64,000 nt of DNA, taken from DASQFQ01 sp963805525. GTDB taxonomy: Bacteria > Actinomycetota > Thermoleophilia > Solirubrobacterales > Solirubrobacteraceae. Positions 16,047-24,772 of this stretch are shown here, one piece after another. The notes beneath the pieces were generated by a model that saw nothing but the letters and a program-made list of their open reading frames with translations, had not been told where the DNA came from and did no database searches. Both the position numbers and the translations under genes were made by a program. Where the stretch lies: assembly GCA_963805525.1 (NCBI GenBank), contig CAWDUT010000006.1, positions 124,001 to 188,000 on the forward strand, in the 5' to 3' direction. Every line of letters begins with the position of its first letter. Position 1 is the stretch's first letter.

Positions 16047-16601
16047 ATGAAACTCCCCGACGCCGCCCATATCGCCCAGCCGTGGCGCATCCACGCGCTC
16101 ACCCCCGACTTCCGCCTCGAGGACGTGTGGGCGCTGCCCGCGGAGGGCGCCGCCGGCGACTTCCCCCGCCTGGTGAAGCTGATCGCCGCCGGCGACCCGT
16201 CCGAGGGCGGCTCCGCGATCGCCCGCGCGCTGTTCGCGATCCGCTGGAAGCTCGGGGAGCTGTTCGGCTGGGACGACCCGGACGACGCCGTCCCCACGCT
16301 GCGCGACCGCGTGCCCGCCGGCCTGGAAGGCGGCCCCGAGTTCAGCGCGCTCCCGTTCAGCCCGCTGTATCTGACCGACGACGAGTGGGCGGGCGAGATC
16401 GCCAACCGCACGATGCACGGCGTGATGCACCTCGGCTGGGTGCCGGACGGCACTGGGGGTTACCGTGGCCAGATGGCCGTGCTGGTCAAGCCCAACGGGC
16501 GCTTCGGCGAGGCGTACATGGCCGCGATCCGGCCGTTCCGGCACCGGCTGGTGTATCCGCCCATGCTGCGCGAGCTCGGGCGCCGGTGGCGGGCCGCATG
16601 A
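16047..16601 (+). CDS. DUF2867-type protein
   Basis: A 184-residue soluble protein. The opening MKLPDAAHIAQPWRIHAL, LEDVWALP, the central WKLGELFGWDD and the late LGWV region match the DUF2867 family as I know it; its biochemical function is undefined. It is divergent from a TetR gene with an operator-like palindrome between them, and overlaps the next gene by ATGA, so the two form a repressible operon. Confidence 0.8.
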   Translation: MKLPDAAHIAQPWRIHALTPDFRLEDVWALPAEGAAGDFPRLVKLIAAGDPSEGGSAIARALFAIRWKLGELFGWDDPDDAVPTLRDRVPAGLEGGPEFSALPFSPLYLTDDEWAGEIANRTMHGVMHLGWVPDGTGGYRGQMAVLVKPNGRFGEAYMAAIRPFRHRLVYPPMLRELGRRWRAA

Positions 16602-16909
16602 TCGCTCGCATCTGGCGCGGGACCGTCCGCAGCGAGGACGCGGACGAGTACGCCCGCTACATCAGCGACACCGGCTTCGCCGAGTACGGGCGCACGCCCG
16701 GCAACCGCGGCGCCTGGATGCTGCGCCGCGACGAGGGCGGCGAGACCGAGTTCATCACGCTCTCGATGTGGGACTCGCGCGATGCGATCAAGGCGTTCGC
16801 GGGCGAGGACATCGAGGCCGCCGTGCTCTATCCCGAGGACGAGAAGTTCCTGATCGGCGACTCCACGATCGTGCACTACGACGTCGCCGACGAGGTCAAG
16901 CCGGGCTGA
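16598..16909 (+). CDS. Antibiotic-biosynthesis-monooxygenase-like small protein
   Basis: A 103-residue protein with a ferredoxin-like fold pattern: IARIWRGTVRSEDADEYARY, then FITLSMWDSRDAIKAFAGED and a C-terminal VHYDV strand. Members of the ABM family dimerise and oxidise or degrade small cyclic compounds, though many act only as binding proteins. It is translationally coupled to the DUF2867 gene. Its 3' end overlaps the convergent FAD monooxygenase by 14 bases. Confidence 0.78.
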   Translation: MIARIWRGTVRSEDADEYARYISDTGFAEYGRTPGNRGAWMLRRDEGGETEFITLSMWDSRDAIKAFAGEDIEAAVLYPEDEKFLIGDSTIVHYDVADEVKPG

Positions 16910-18215
16910 GCGCCGGCACCCCGTCGGGCCGCACCAGCAGCGCGGCGCCGTTGAGGATCCCGAGCGCGCGGGCGGTGATCGCGTCGAGCCGGCGGACGGT
17001 GACGGGCGGCGTGCCCTGCCGCGGCGGCCCACCCGAGCCGGGGCCGGTGAAGAGCGTGAGCCCGTCGCCGAGCAGGTCGAGCGTCGACACCCGCCCGGTC
17101 TCGCCCGGCAGCCACGCGTGGGCAATGCGGCCGCCGAGGTCGACGTGCAGCTCCTCGGCGACGCCGCGGATGGAGCCGTTGGGGTCGGTCCCGCGCGCGC
17201 CGTTGTGCTCCGCCACCGGGCGGCGCTCGGCCTCGTAGCTGTCGAGCAGCGCCTCGCCGGCCCACCCGCGCAGCACCCACGCGAGCTTCCAGCCGAGGTC
17301 GTAGCCGTCGCGGATCGCGGTGTTCATCCCGGTCGCGCCGCGCGGGGTGAGCCGGTGCGCGGCGTCGCCGATCAGGAACGCGCTGCGCTCACGGAAGCGC
17401 GCGGCCAGCTCGACCGCGTAGGTGGTGCGCGACACGTGCTGGACGTCGAGCTCGACGTCCGCGCCCACCGCGCGGCGGAGCGCGGCGTGGAGATCGCCGG
17501 GCCCGGGCGCCGGGAACGCGAACACCCAGCGGTCGGGGCGGCTCATCGGGACGGCGGCGACCTCGCCGTCGAGGAAGTAGATGACGTGGCGGCGCTCGCC
17601 CACGAGCTCCCACAGCGGCCCGCGCAGCAGCACGGTGAGGCGCTCCGCGAGCGGGCCGGAGTCCGACGCGGGGATGCCGAGCGCCGCGCGCACGGTGCTG
17701 CGGATGCCGTCGGCGGCGACGACGTAGCGCGCGTGGATCGTGCGGCCGCCGGCGGCGCGAAGGGTCACGCCGTCGTGGCGGCTCGCGACGGTCACGACCT
17801 CGACCCCGCGTTCCAAACGGACGGTGGGAAGCGTGGCCACATACTCCTCGAGGATGCGCTCGAGCTCGTCCTGCGGCACGCAGGCGGGCGCGGTCGGGCT
17901 GACCACCGCGCTCTGGTCGGCCGAGGGGTAGCCGACCTCGATCGGCCGGCCGGTCGCGGCGCCGGCGAGCGTCGGCGTGGCGAGCGCGCGCCACTCGATG
18001 TCGAGCGCGGCGTCGCGCACCTGCGGCTCGAGGCCCCAGGAGCGGAGCAGCTCCATCGTGGCGGTGCTGGCGCCGGTGGCGCGCGGCACGTCGGAGCGGG
18101 TGGCGCGCTTCTCCACCACCAGCGTGTCGATGCCCGCGCGGCCGAGCGTGACCGCGGCCGCGAGCCCACCGGGGCCGGCGCCGACGATGAGGACTTGTAT
18201 TTGATCGGACAGCAT
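16896..18215 (-). CDS. FAD-binding aromatic monooxygenase (PheA/TfdB-like)
   Basis: A 439-residue flavoprotein starting MLSDQIQVLIVGAGPGGLAA, with the GxGxxG motif at residues about 10-15. The internal DG motif is VVAADGIRSTVR, and the second FAD motif is FLIGDAAHRLTPRGATGMNT. This is the p-hydroxybenzoate hydroxylase group; it uses NAD(P)H and oxygen to hydroxylate aromatic or polyketide substrates. A longer frame starts at 18245 but would run through an operator, so ATG 18215 is preferred. Two TetR-type palindromes lie between it and the divergent regulator. Confidence 0.9.
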   Translation of the reverse strand: MLSDQIQVLIVGAGPGGLAAAVTLGRAGIDTLVVEKRATRSDVPRATGASTATMELLRSWGLEPQVRDAALDIEWRALATPTLAGAATGRPIEVGYPSADQSAVVSPTAPACVPQDELERILEEYVATLPTVRLERGVEVVTVASRHDGVTLRAAGGRTIHARYVVAADGIRSTVRAALGIPASDSGPLAERLTVLLRGPLWELVGERRHVIYFLDGEVAAVPMSRPDRWVFAFPAPGPGDLHAALRRAVGADVELDVQHVSRTTYAVELAARFRERSAFLIGDAAHRLTPRGATGMNTAIRDGYDLGWKLAWVLRGWAGEALLDSYEAERRPVAEHNGARGTDPNGSIRGVAEELHVDLGGRIAHAWLPGETGRVSTLDLLGDGLTLFTGPGSGGPPRQGTPPVTVRRLDAITARALGILNGAALLVRPDGVPALSPA

Positions 18216-18220
18216 GTCCG
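18206..18220. promoter_or_regulatory. Putative TetR operator 1
   Basis: CGGACAGCATGTCCG is a perfect inverted repeat with 6-bp arms and a 3-base spacer. It overlaps the monooxygenase start codon. Its centre is 33 bp (about three helical turns) from operator 2. Confidence 0.7.
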
Positions 18221-18238
18221 ACCGACCGTACCATCCGT

Positions 18239-18253
18239 CGGACACGCTGTCCA
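18239..18253. promoter_or_regulatory. Putative TetR operator 2
   Basis: GGACA-CGC-TGTCC at 18240-18252 repeats the arms of operator 1. It lies in the promoter region of the TetR gene at 18278. Confidence 0.7.
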
Positions 18254-18277
18254 GTCAAATCGCTAGCCTCCCGCCCC

Positions 18278-18898
18278 GTGACCACCCGCCGCTACGAGCA
18301 GCGCCAGCGCGCCGAGGGCGCTGAGAAGACGCGGCAGCGGATCGTCGACGCCGTGCTCGAGCGCCTGCGCGCGGCGCCCGCCGAGCCCGTCGCGATCGAG
18401 AAGATCGCCGCGATGGCCGGCGTGGCCCGCTCGACCGTCTACGCGATCTTCGGCTCGCGGGCGGGCCTGTTCGACGCCGTCGGCGCTCACCTGCAGGCGC
18501 GCACCGGCTACGAGCGCCTGGTCGAGGCGTCGCACCGCCCCGACGCCCGCGCGGCGTTCCGCGGCGGCCTGCGCGCGGCGTCGGAGATGCTCGCCGCCGA
18601 GCGCGACACCTGGCGCGCGCTGCGCTCGATGGCGCAGCTCGACCAGGACGCGGTCGGCGGCTCGGTCCAGCGCTGGGAGGACGAGCGGGCGGCGGCCATG
18701 CAGCGGATCGCCGGCCGGCTACACGAGCAGGGCCACCTCCGGCCCGGGGTCAGCGCGGAGGAGGCCAACGACGTCCTCTGGGTGATCACCAGCTTCGAGA
18801 GCTTCGACCTGCTCTACAGCGGCCGCGGCCTGCCGCTGGACACGGTGGTCGAGCGGCTGACCGACGCGGCCGAGCGCGCGCTCATGCGGCCGGCGTGA
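18278..18898 (+). CDS. TetR-family transcriptional regulator
   Basis: A 206-residue protein from a GTG start. The HTH (about 22-65) contains IEKIAAMAGVARSTVYAIFGSRAGLF; the rest is a helical effector domain. Two identical palindromes upstream, shared with the divergent monooxygenase, make it the likely repressor of that gene and of itself. Its 3' end overlaps the VOC gene by 17 bases. Confidence 0.9.
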   Translation: MTTRRYEQRQRAEGAEKTRQRIVDAVLERLRAAPAEPVAIEKIAAMAGVARSTVYAIFGSRAGLFDAVGAHLQARTGYERLVEASHRPDARAAFRGGLRAASEMLAAERDTWRALRSMAQLDQDAVGGSVQRWEDERAAAMQRIAGRLHEQGHLRPGVSAEEANDVLWVITSFESFDLLYSGRGLPLDTVVERLTDAAERALMRPA

Positions 18899-19733
18899 GG
18901 TCCTTGTTCTCGGGCTTGAACTGGTTCGCGGTGAACGTCGCGCCCTGCGGGTCGGCGATCACGCTCGTCCGCACCCACGGCGCGTCGACCGGCGCGACGA
19001 CGACCTTGCCGCCGAGCTCCTCCGCCTTGGCGGCGGTCGCGTCGGCGTCGTCGACACCCCAGATCACGCCCCACGCGGCCGTGCCGTCGTCCGACTCCCG
19101 CACGCTGGCGACCGCGTCGATGAAGCCGCCGGGCGCGCCCATCTCGCCGAAGCGCTCGCGGGTGCCGGGGTTGAGCTCCTCCAGGTGGTCGCCGTAGCCG
19201 GGCAGCGTCCAGGCCCCGTTCCCGGGGCCCATGTCGAGCAGGTCCCAGCCGAAGACCGCGCCGTAGAACGCCTTCGCGCCCTCGACGTCGGTCGTGGCGA
19301 GGTTGTTGAAGTTGACGCTGCCGTGCTCGTTGACGACCCGCGAGCCGAGGTGCTGGTTCGGCTGCCAGACGGAGAACGTCGCGCCCTGGGGGTCCTTGAA
19401 CACGGCCAGCCGGCCGGAGTCGAAGACGTCGTACGGCTCGCTCACCACGGTGCCGCCGGCCTCCTTGACCTTCGCCACCGTGTCATCCGCGCTGTCGACC
19501 TGGATGTACGTGTTCCAGGCCGGCGTCTCCGGCTCCATCTGGCTGCTGATGGCGGCCACGTCGCGGCCGCGGATCCGGGCCATGAAGTACTTGGCGGGCG
19601 AGTCCGGCGGCATCGCGTCCTCGGTCTCCCAGCCGAACAGCGCGCCATAGAACTGGGCTGCGGCGTCGGGATCGGGCTGGTTGGTGTCGACCCAGCAGGG
19701 CACTCCGGCGATGTATCCGTCGCGATCGGGCAT
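18882..19733 (-). CDS. Two-domain VOC (glyoxalase/bleomycin-resistance) family protein
   Basis: A 283-residue protein with two repeated VOC modules (about 8-125 and 138-275), both with the AAQFYGALFGWE-type helix and DPQGATFSVWQ/DPQGATFTANQ ends. Start ATG 19733 is preferred over 19763 because GAAGGAG lies about seven bases upstream. Actinobacterial relatives are annotated as hydroxylases or resistance proteins; the actual substrate is unknown. Confidence 0.87.
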   Translation of the reverse strand: MPDRDGYIAGVPCWVDTNQPDPDAAAQFYGALFGWETEDAMPPDSPAKYFMARIRGRDVAAISSQMEPETPAWNTYIQVDSADDTVAKVKEAGGTVVSEPYDVFDSGRLAVFKDPQGATFSVWQPNQHLGSRVVNEHGSVNFNNLATTDVEGAKAFYGAVFGWDLLDMGPGNGAWTLPGYGDHLEELNPGTRERFGEMGAPGGFIDAVASVRESDDGTAAWGVIWGVDDADATAAKAEELGGKVVVAPVDAPWVRTSVIADPQGATFTANQFKPENKDLTPAA

Positions 19734-19794
19734 CGAGGCTCCTTCGTCGGGGGGTTGCGGCAACGCTATGGCCTATTGCGGTCAACTTCTGTCC

Positions 19795-20991
19795 TCAATC
19801 TGGAAGCAACGGGACCTCGATCCCGGTGTCGCGCCCGAGCAGCACCGCGCGCTTGATCGCGTCGGCGCCGTAGCGGTCGCGGACGTCGTCGAGCGCGGCG
19901 TCGAGCGCGCTCGCCTGGCGGTATTCGATCGGCAGCACGAGCTGGACCGCGCGCGCGTCGGCGAGGTTGGAGAGCGTGATCCCGAGCAGCGTCAGCCCGC
20001 GCCGCTCGATCAGCGGGCCCGCGCCGTCGAGCAGCTCGCGGAACGCGGACAGCAGCGTCATCGTGCTCGCGGTCGCCTCGGGCAGCGTGTGCGAGCGCGT
20101 CGAGCGGCCCCAGTCGAGGTGGCGCATGCGCAACGTGGTCGTGCGCGCGACGCGCTCGGCCCGCCGCAGTCGCCGCGTCAGCCGGTCGACCAGCCCGACG
20201 AGCATCGTGTCCAGCTCCGCGGCCGAGCGCTGGCGGCGGCCGAACGCGCGCTGCGTGCCCATCGCGCGCCGCCGCCGCCCGACCGTCACCCGGCGCGGGT
20301 CGCGGTTGTGGGCGAGCGCGTGGAGCTTGCGGCCCGCGGCCTTGCCGCACAGCATGATCAGCGCGTTCTCGTCGATCTCGGCGACCTGCGCGACGGTCTC
20401 TATCCCCACGCGCCGCATCCGCTCCGCCGTGGCCGGCCCGACGCCCCACAGCGCCTCGATCGGCAGCGGGTGGAGGAACGCGAGCTCGCCCTCGGGCGGC
20501 ACCACGAGCAGCCCGTCCGGCTTCGCCTGCGCGCTCGCCACCTTGGCCAGGAACTTCGTGCGCGCGACGCCGACCGTGATCGGCAGCCCGACGCGCTCGC
20601 GCACCTCGCGCCGCAGCCGCCGCGCGATCTGCTCCGGCGTGCCGGCGATCCGCTCCATTCCGCGCGCGTCGAGGAACGCCTCGTCGATCGAGAGCGCCTC
20701 GACCTGCGGCGAGGTGTCGTCGAAGACCTCGAACACCGCGCGGCTCGCCTCGGTGTAGGCCTGCATGCGCGGCGAGACGACGATCGCCTCAGGGCACAGC
20801 CGCAGCGCCTTGTGGCCGCCCATGGCGGTCTTCACCCCGCGCGCCTTGGCCTCGTAGCTGCACGCCAGCACCACGCCCATGCCGACGATCACCGGCTTGC
20901 CGCGCAGCGCCGGGTTGTCGCGCTGCTCGACCGAGGCGTAGAACGCGTCGAGGTCGGCGTGGAGGATCGTGGCTTGACTCGACACGAACAT
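19795..20991 (-). CDS. dinB: DNA polymerase IV (Y family)
   Basis: A 398-residue translesion polymerase: ILHADLDAFYASVEQR carries the first catalytic Asp, CSYEAKARGVKTAMG the finger region, and EALSIDEAFLD the second catalytic acidic pair. An HhH region (GVGPATAERMRRVG) and a little-finger domain follow. No C-terminal beta-clamp motif is obvious. A perfect LexA-type box overlaps the start codon, so SOS induction is expected. Confidence 0.93.
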   Translation of the reverse strand: MFVSSQATILHADLDAFYASVEQRDNPALRGKPVIVGMGVVLACSYEAKARGVKTAMGGHKALRLCPEAIVVSPRMQAYTEASRAVFEVFDDTSPQVEALSIDEAFLDARGMERIAGTPEQIARRLRREVRERVGLPITVGVARTKFLAKVASAQAKPDGLLVVPPEGELAFLHPLPIEALWGVGPATAERMRRVGIETVAQVAEIDENALIMLCGKAAGRKLHALAHNRDPRRVTVGRRRRAMGTQRAFGRRQRSAAELDTMLVGLVDRLTRRLRRAERVARTTTLRMRHLDWGRSTRSHTLPEATASTMTLLSAFRELLDGAGPLIERRGLTLLGITLSNLADARAVQLVLPIEYRQASALDAALDDVRDRYGADAIKRAVLLGRDTGIEVPLLPD

Positions 20992-20998
20992 ATGTTCG
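20985..20998. promoter_or_regulatory. LexA (SOS) box of dinB
   Basis: CGAACATATGTTCG is a perfect palindrome matching the Gram-positive/actinobacterial LexA consensus CGAACRNRYGTTCG. It overlaps the dinB ATG and lies seven bases beyond the stop of the upstream PRTase gene. Confidence 0.85.
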
Positions 20999-21005
20999 CA
21001 CGGTA

Positions 21006-21503
21006 TTACAACTCCGTGGTCATCGCGAGCGCGTCGAGCCGGTCGAGGCCCGCCGCTGCCAGCGTGCCGCGCCAGCCGGTGATCTCCGGCGCGACGAGCA
21101 TGCAGGACGCGCCGCGCACGTCGAGCCCCGCGTCGCGCAGGAGCCGGGCCGCGGAGGCCACGCTCTGCCCGGAGTGCACGAGGTCGTCGATCAGGTGCAC
21201 CTTCGATCCCGCCGCCAGCCGCTCGCCGGAGAGGTCCTCATCGCGCACGAACACGGCGGGCAGCGCCAGCTCGAACGCGACGACCGCCGTCAGCGGCGAA
21301 CTGCCGCTGTCCGACGACGCAACGGCCTCGACGTCGCCGACCGTGGCCGCCAGCGCCTCGACCACCAGCCGCAGCTCACGCGGCCGGCCGAACAGCCGCT
21401 TGAGGTTCGTCACGCCGACGCCGCGCGCGCCGCTGCGGCCCGCGACCTCGACGTGGCTGTAACACGAGCGGAGGATGTCGGTCACGTTGGCCACAGACGG
21501 CAT
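21006..21503 (-). CDS. Phosphoribosyltransferase-fold protein
   Basis: A 165-residue type I PRTase-like protein with the PRPP motif VHLIDDLVHSGQSVASAAR near residue 108. The N-terminal part contains VEALAATVGDVEAVASSDSGSSPL. It resembles orotate or adenine/xanthine PRTases, or ComF-like relatives; no base-specific motif is clear. It lies directly upstream of dinB on the same strand, but the SOS box between them suggests separate control. It is divergent from the histidine phosphatase. Confidence 0.78.
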   Translation of the reverse strand: MPSVANVTDILRSCYSHVEVAGRSGARGVGVTNLKRLFGRPRELRLVVEALAATVGDVEAVASSDSGSSPLTAVVAFELALPAVFVRDEDLSGERLAAGSKVHLIDDLVHSGQSVASAARLLRDAGLDVRGASCMLVAPEITGWRGTLAAAGLDRLDALAMTTEL

Positions 21504-21519
21504 TGTGATACTCCGCGCG

Positions 21520-22182
21520 ATGCCCGAGACCTACCACCAGCGTCAGTTCGCGCTCCCGCCCGGCGCGACCGAGGTGATCCTCGTGCGCCATGGCGCGTCG
21601 GCGCCGGCGGTGCCGGGCGAGCCGTTCCCGCTCGTCGACGGGCACGGCGATCCGCCGCTCGCGCCCGAGGGCGTGGTGCAGGCCGAGGCGGTCGCCGTGC
21701 GCCTCGCGCGCGAGGACCTGCGCGCGATCTTCGTCACCCCGCTCCAGCGCACGCACGCGTCGGCCGCTCCGCTGTCGGCGCGGACCGGCTTGCCGCCCGC
21801 GGTCGTGCCCGACCTCGTCGAGGTCTCGCTCGGCGAGTGGGAGGGCGGCGAGTTCCGCATCCGCATGGCCGAGGGCGACCCGATCGCGATCCAGGCGGTC
21901 ACCGAGGAGCGCTGGGAGGTGATCCCGGGCGCGGAGACGATGGAGGCGCTCGCGCAGCGCGTGCGCGTGGGCATTCAGGCGGTGGTGGCGCTCGCCGGCC
22001 CCGATACGCACGTCGCGGCGATCGTCCACGGCGGGGTGATCGGGGAGATCTGCCGCCAGGCGACCGGCAGCCGGCCGTTCGCGTTCGTGCACGCCGACAA
22101 CGGCTCGCTCACGCGCTTGATCGTGCTGCCCGAGGGCGGGTGGCTGCTGCGGTCGTTCAACGACACCGCACACCTCGGTTAA
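21520..22182 (+). CDS. Histidine phosphatase superfamily protein
   Basis: A 220-residue protein, start MPETYHQRQFALPPG, with the phosphohistidine motif ILVRHGAS, a second catalytic His in AAIVHGGVIGEI and a central Glu in LGEWEGGEFR. It is probably a small-molecule phosphatase or phosphoglycerate mutase-like enzyme. An upstream in-frame start at 21475 would overlap the divergent gene, so 21520 is chosen. It ends 10 bases before the aminopeptidase. Confidence 0.88.
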   Translation: MPETYHQRQFALPPGATEVILVRHGASAPAVPGEPFPLVDGHGDPPLAPEGVVQAEAVAVRLAREDLRAIFVTPLQRTHASAAPLSARTGLPPAVVPDLVEVSLGEWEGGEFRIRMAEGDPIAIQAVTEERWEVIPGAETMEALAQRVRVGIQAVVALAGPDTHVAAIVHGGVIGEICRQATGSRPFAFVHADNGSLTRLIVLPEGGWLLRSFNDTAHLG

Positions 22183-22192
22183 GGTGATCCGG

Positions 22193-23401
22193 ATGGATGA
22201 CGCCACGCTTCGCCGCTTCGCCGACGTCATCGTCGGCTTCGGAGCCAACGTGCAGCCCGGCCAGGTCGTCGCCGTCTCCTGCGAGCCCGGGAAGGAGTAC
22301 CTCGTCCGGGCGATCGCGGAGAGCGCGTACCGCCGCGGCGCCAAGTTCGTCGACGTGCAGTGGTTCGACCCGTGGGTCAAGCGCACCCGCGTCGAGTTCG
22401 CGCGCGAGGAGGACCTCGACTTCATCCCCGATTGGCACGGCAAGCGCCTGCTCGCGCTCGGGGAGGTCGGCGCCGCGCGCGTCGGGCTCTCCGGACCGGT
22501 CGCTCCCGGCCTGATGGAGGACCTCGATCCCGCGCGCGTGGGTCGCGATCGCTTCCCGGCCTTGAAGGAGGCGGGCAAAGTCGTCAACGACCGCACGACC
22601 AACTGGACGATCGCGCCCTGCCCGACGCCGGCGTGGGCGCGGCTCGTGTACCCGGACCTCCCGGAGGAGGAGGCGCTCGCGCGGCTCGAGGGCAACCTGA
22701 TGCACGTCTGCCGCCTCGACGAGGAGGACCCGGTCGCCGCCTGGCGCGAGCGCGCGGACTTCCTCGTCGCGACCGCCGACCGGCTGACGCAGCGCGGCTT
22801 CGACGCCCTGCACTACGAGGGCCCGGGCACCGACCTCACCGTCGGCCTGCTGCGCAACGCCCGCTGGGCGGCCGCGCGCTTCGAGCGCGCCGACGGCCTC
22901 GTGCACATGCCGAACATCCCGACCGAGGAGGTCTTCACCTCCCCGGACCCGGCGCGGGTCGACGGCACGGTCAGCTCGACCAAGCCGCTCGTGCTGCAGG
23001 ACGGCACGGTGGTGCGCAATCTCAAGGTGCGCTTCGAGGGCGGCCGCGCGGTCCAGATCGACGCCGACACGGCGGCCGAGACGATGCGCACGATCTGCGC
23101 CCGCGACGAGGGCGCGGCGCGGCTCGGCGAGATCGCGCTGGTCGATCGCGAGGGTCGCATCGGGCAGCTCGAGACCGTCTTCTACGACACGCTGCTGGAC
23201 GAGAACGCCGCGAGCCACATCGCGCTCGGCCAGGGCTTCCCGTTCCTGCTGGGCGGCGACGGGAACGGCGACGGTGGCGAGGTCAACTCGTCGGAGATCC
23301 ACATCGACTTCATGATCGGGTCGAACGACCTCGCGGTCACCGGGATCACGGCGGGCGGCGAGCGCGTGCCCGTGCTCCGCGACGGCGTCTGGCAGATCTA
23401 G
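22193..23401 (+). CDS. M29 family (PepS/AmpS-like) metallo-aminopeptidase
   Basis: A 402-residue protein starting MDDATLRRFADVIVGFGANVQPGQVVAV, the typical M29 opening. Metal ligands lie in MPNIPTEEVFTSPD (Glu), DENAASHIALGQGFP (Glu, His) and SSEIHIDFMIGS (His, Asp). It removes N-terminal residues from peptides in the cytoplasm and is usually cobalt or zinc dependent. ATG 22193 is preferred; AAGGTG precedes it. Confidence 0.92.
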   Translation: MDDATLRRFADVIVGFGANVQPGQVVAVSCEPGKEYLVRAIAESAYRRGAKFVDVQWFDPWVKRTRVEFAREEDLDFIPDWHGKRLLALGEVGAARVGLSGPVAPGLMEDLDPARVGRDRFPALKEAGKVVNDRTTNWTIAPCPTPAWARLVYPDLPEEEALARLEGNLMHVCRLDEEDPVAAWRERADFLVATADRLTQRGFDALHYEGPGTDLTVGLLRNARWAAARFERADGLVHMPNIPTEEVFTSPDPARVDGTVSSTKPLVLQDGTVVRNLKVRFEGGRAVQIDADTAAETMRTICARDEGAARLGEIALVDREGRIGQLETVFYDTLLDENAASHIALGQGFPFLLGGDGNGDGGEVNSSEIHIDFMIGSNDLAVTGITAGGERVPVLRDGVWQI

Positions 23402-23415
23402 GTCCGCGCGGCCCG

Positions 23416-24306
23416 ATGCGCTGGCCCGTCCAGCTGTTGCTGGTGGCCCTGATCTGGGGCGCCAGCTTCATGTTCATCAAGGTCGAGCTCGACGCCGGGA
23501 TCGCGCCGGTCCACATCGCGTTCCTGCGCTGCGCGCTCGGGGCACCGACGCTGCTGCTGATCCTGGTCATCACGAAGGACCGGCTCCCGCGCGACCGCGC
23601 GTTCTGGGGCCACGTGCTCGTGCTCGGCACGCTGATGAACGCCGCGCCGTTCGCGCTCTTCGCGTACGGGGAGACCGAGGTCTCCTCGCTGCTGGCCGGC
23701 ATCTTCAACGCGCTCACGCCGCTGATGACGCTGCTGTTCTCGATCAGCATCCTGCCCGACGAGCCGCCGACGCCCGAGAAGGTCGCGGGCCTGCTCGTCG
23801 GCTTCCTCGGCGTGCTGGTGGTGCTCGCGCCATGGAACGGGCTCGGCGGCGGCTCGCTGCTCGGCGCGCTCGCCTGCATCGGCGCGGCGACGTGTTACGG
23901 CGCCGCGTTCCCGTACCTGCGGCGGCACATCTCCGGGCGGCCGGAGACGGGCGTGGCGGTGTCGGCCGCGCAGGTGACGATCGGCGGGCTGCTGCTGCTC
24001 GTGTTCACCCCGTTCGCGGCGCTGCCCGACGAGGTCCCGGGCGTGACGGCGTGGCTCTCGATCCTCGGGCTCGGCGCGCTCGGCACCGGCATCGCCTACA
24101 TCCTCAACTTCAACGTCGTGCGCGAGGCGGGCGCGCAGACGGCCTCGATGGTCACCTACCTCGTGCCGGTGTTCGCGGTGATCTGCGGGGTGGCGATTCT
24201 GGGCGAGCCGCTGAGCTGGCACGAGCCGGCCGGCGGGGCGCTGATCATCCTCGGCGTGGCGCTCGCGCAGGGGCGGCTCCGCACGCGCCAACCCTCTACC
24301 CTCTGA
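23416..24306 (+). CDS. EamA/DMT-family membrane transporter
   Basis: A 296-residue protein with about ten membrane helices in two EamA repeats: the first opens LLLVALIWGASFMFIKVEL and the second contains GALACIGAATCYGAAF. It ends near VTYLVPVFAVICGVAILGEPLS, the family signature. These are drug/metabolite exporters. It lies 14 bases after the aminopeptidase and may export amino acids or peptides released by it, which is an inference from context only. A tRNA gene follows. Confidence 0.9.
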   Translation: MRWPVQLLLVALIWGASFMFIKVELDAGIAPVHIAFLRCALGAPTLLLILVITKDRLPRDRAFWGHVLVLGTLMNAAPFALFAYGETEVSSLLAGIFNALTPLMTLLFSISILPDEPPTPEKVAGLLVGFLGVLVVLAPWNGLGGGSLLGALACIGAATCYGAAFPYLRRHISGRPETGVAVSAAQVTIGGLLLLVFTPFAALPDEVPGVTAWLSILGLGALGTGIAYILNFNVVREAGAQTASMVTYLVPVFAVICGVAILGEPLSWHEPAGGALIILGVALAQGRLRTRQPSTL

Positions 24307-24316
24307 CCGCGTTCCA

Positions 24317-24405
24317 GGAGAGGTGCCGGAGCGGCTGAACGGGCACGACTGGAAATCGTGTGACGGGCGAAAGTTCGTCCGAGGGTTCGAATCCCTCCCT
24401 CTCCG
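24317..24405 (+). tRNA. tRNA-Ser(GGA)
   Basis: An 89-base class II tRNA: acceptor GGAGAGG pairs with CCTCTCC, discriminator G at 24405. Anticodon loop CTGGAAA at 24349-24355 gives GGA. It has a long variable arm and GGTTCGAATCC T arm, with no encoded CCA. It is the second serine tRNA in the window. Confidence 0.96.
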
Positions 24406-24750
24406 CTACTTCTGCTGGACCGTGTACCGGACCGTCTGCAGGATGATCTCCCCGTCCCGGAACATGAACGTGTCGACGCCGTCCTCGACGTGCGTGTTCG
24501 CCGCGTCGGCGCTCCACTCGATGAACAGGTGGTCGCCCTCGAAGATCTGCGTCGGCACCGCCCACTCCGCGTTCGGTACGTCGGCGAGCAGTCGGGTGAA
24601 GCCCTCGCGGACGCCGTCCTTCCCGTGCAGCGCACCGGCCGGCGTGATGAAGACCGCATCGTCGGCGTAGTCGCTGACGATCCCTTCGAGGTCGCCCGCG
24701 ATGAGCACCTCGGCGTGGTGTGCGAAGACCTCCTGCGGGGTGCGAGCCAT
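24406..24750 (-). CDS. SnoaL/NTF2-like small protein
   Basis: A 114-residue cone-shaped NTF2-like protein: TPQEVFAHHAEVLIAGDLEGI, DYADDAVFITPAG, then FIEWSADAANTHVEDGVDTF and a C-terminal MFRDGEIILQTVRY. Such proteins act as small isomerases, hydrolases or binding modules. Its stop codon abuts the opposite-strand tRNA-Ser 3' end, and its 5' end faces the ArsR gene. Confidence 0.85.
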   Translation of the reverse strand: MARTPQEVFAHHAEVLIAGDLEGIVSDYADDAVFITPAGALHGKDGVREGFTRLLADVPNAEWAVPTQIFEGDHLFIEWSADAANTHVEDGVDTFMFRDGEIILQTVRYTVQQK

Positions 24751-24772
24751 CCCAGGACCTCCCTCGATCGGA

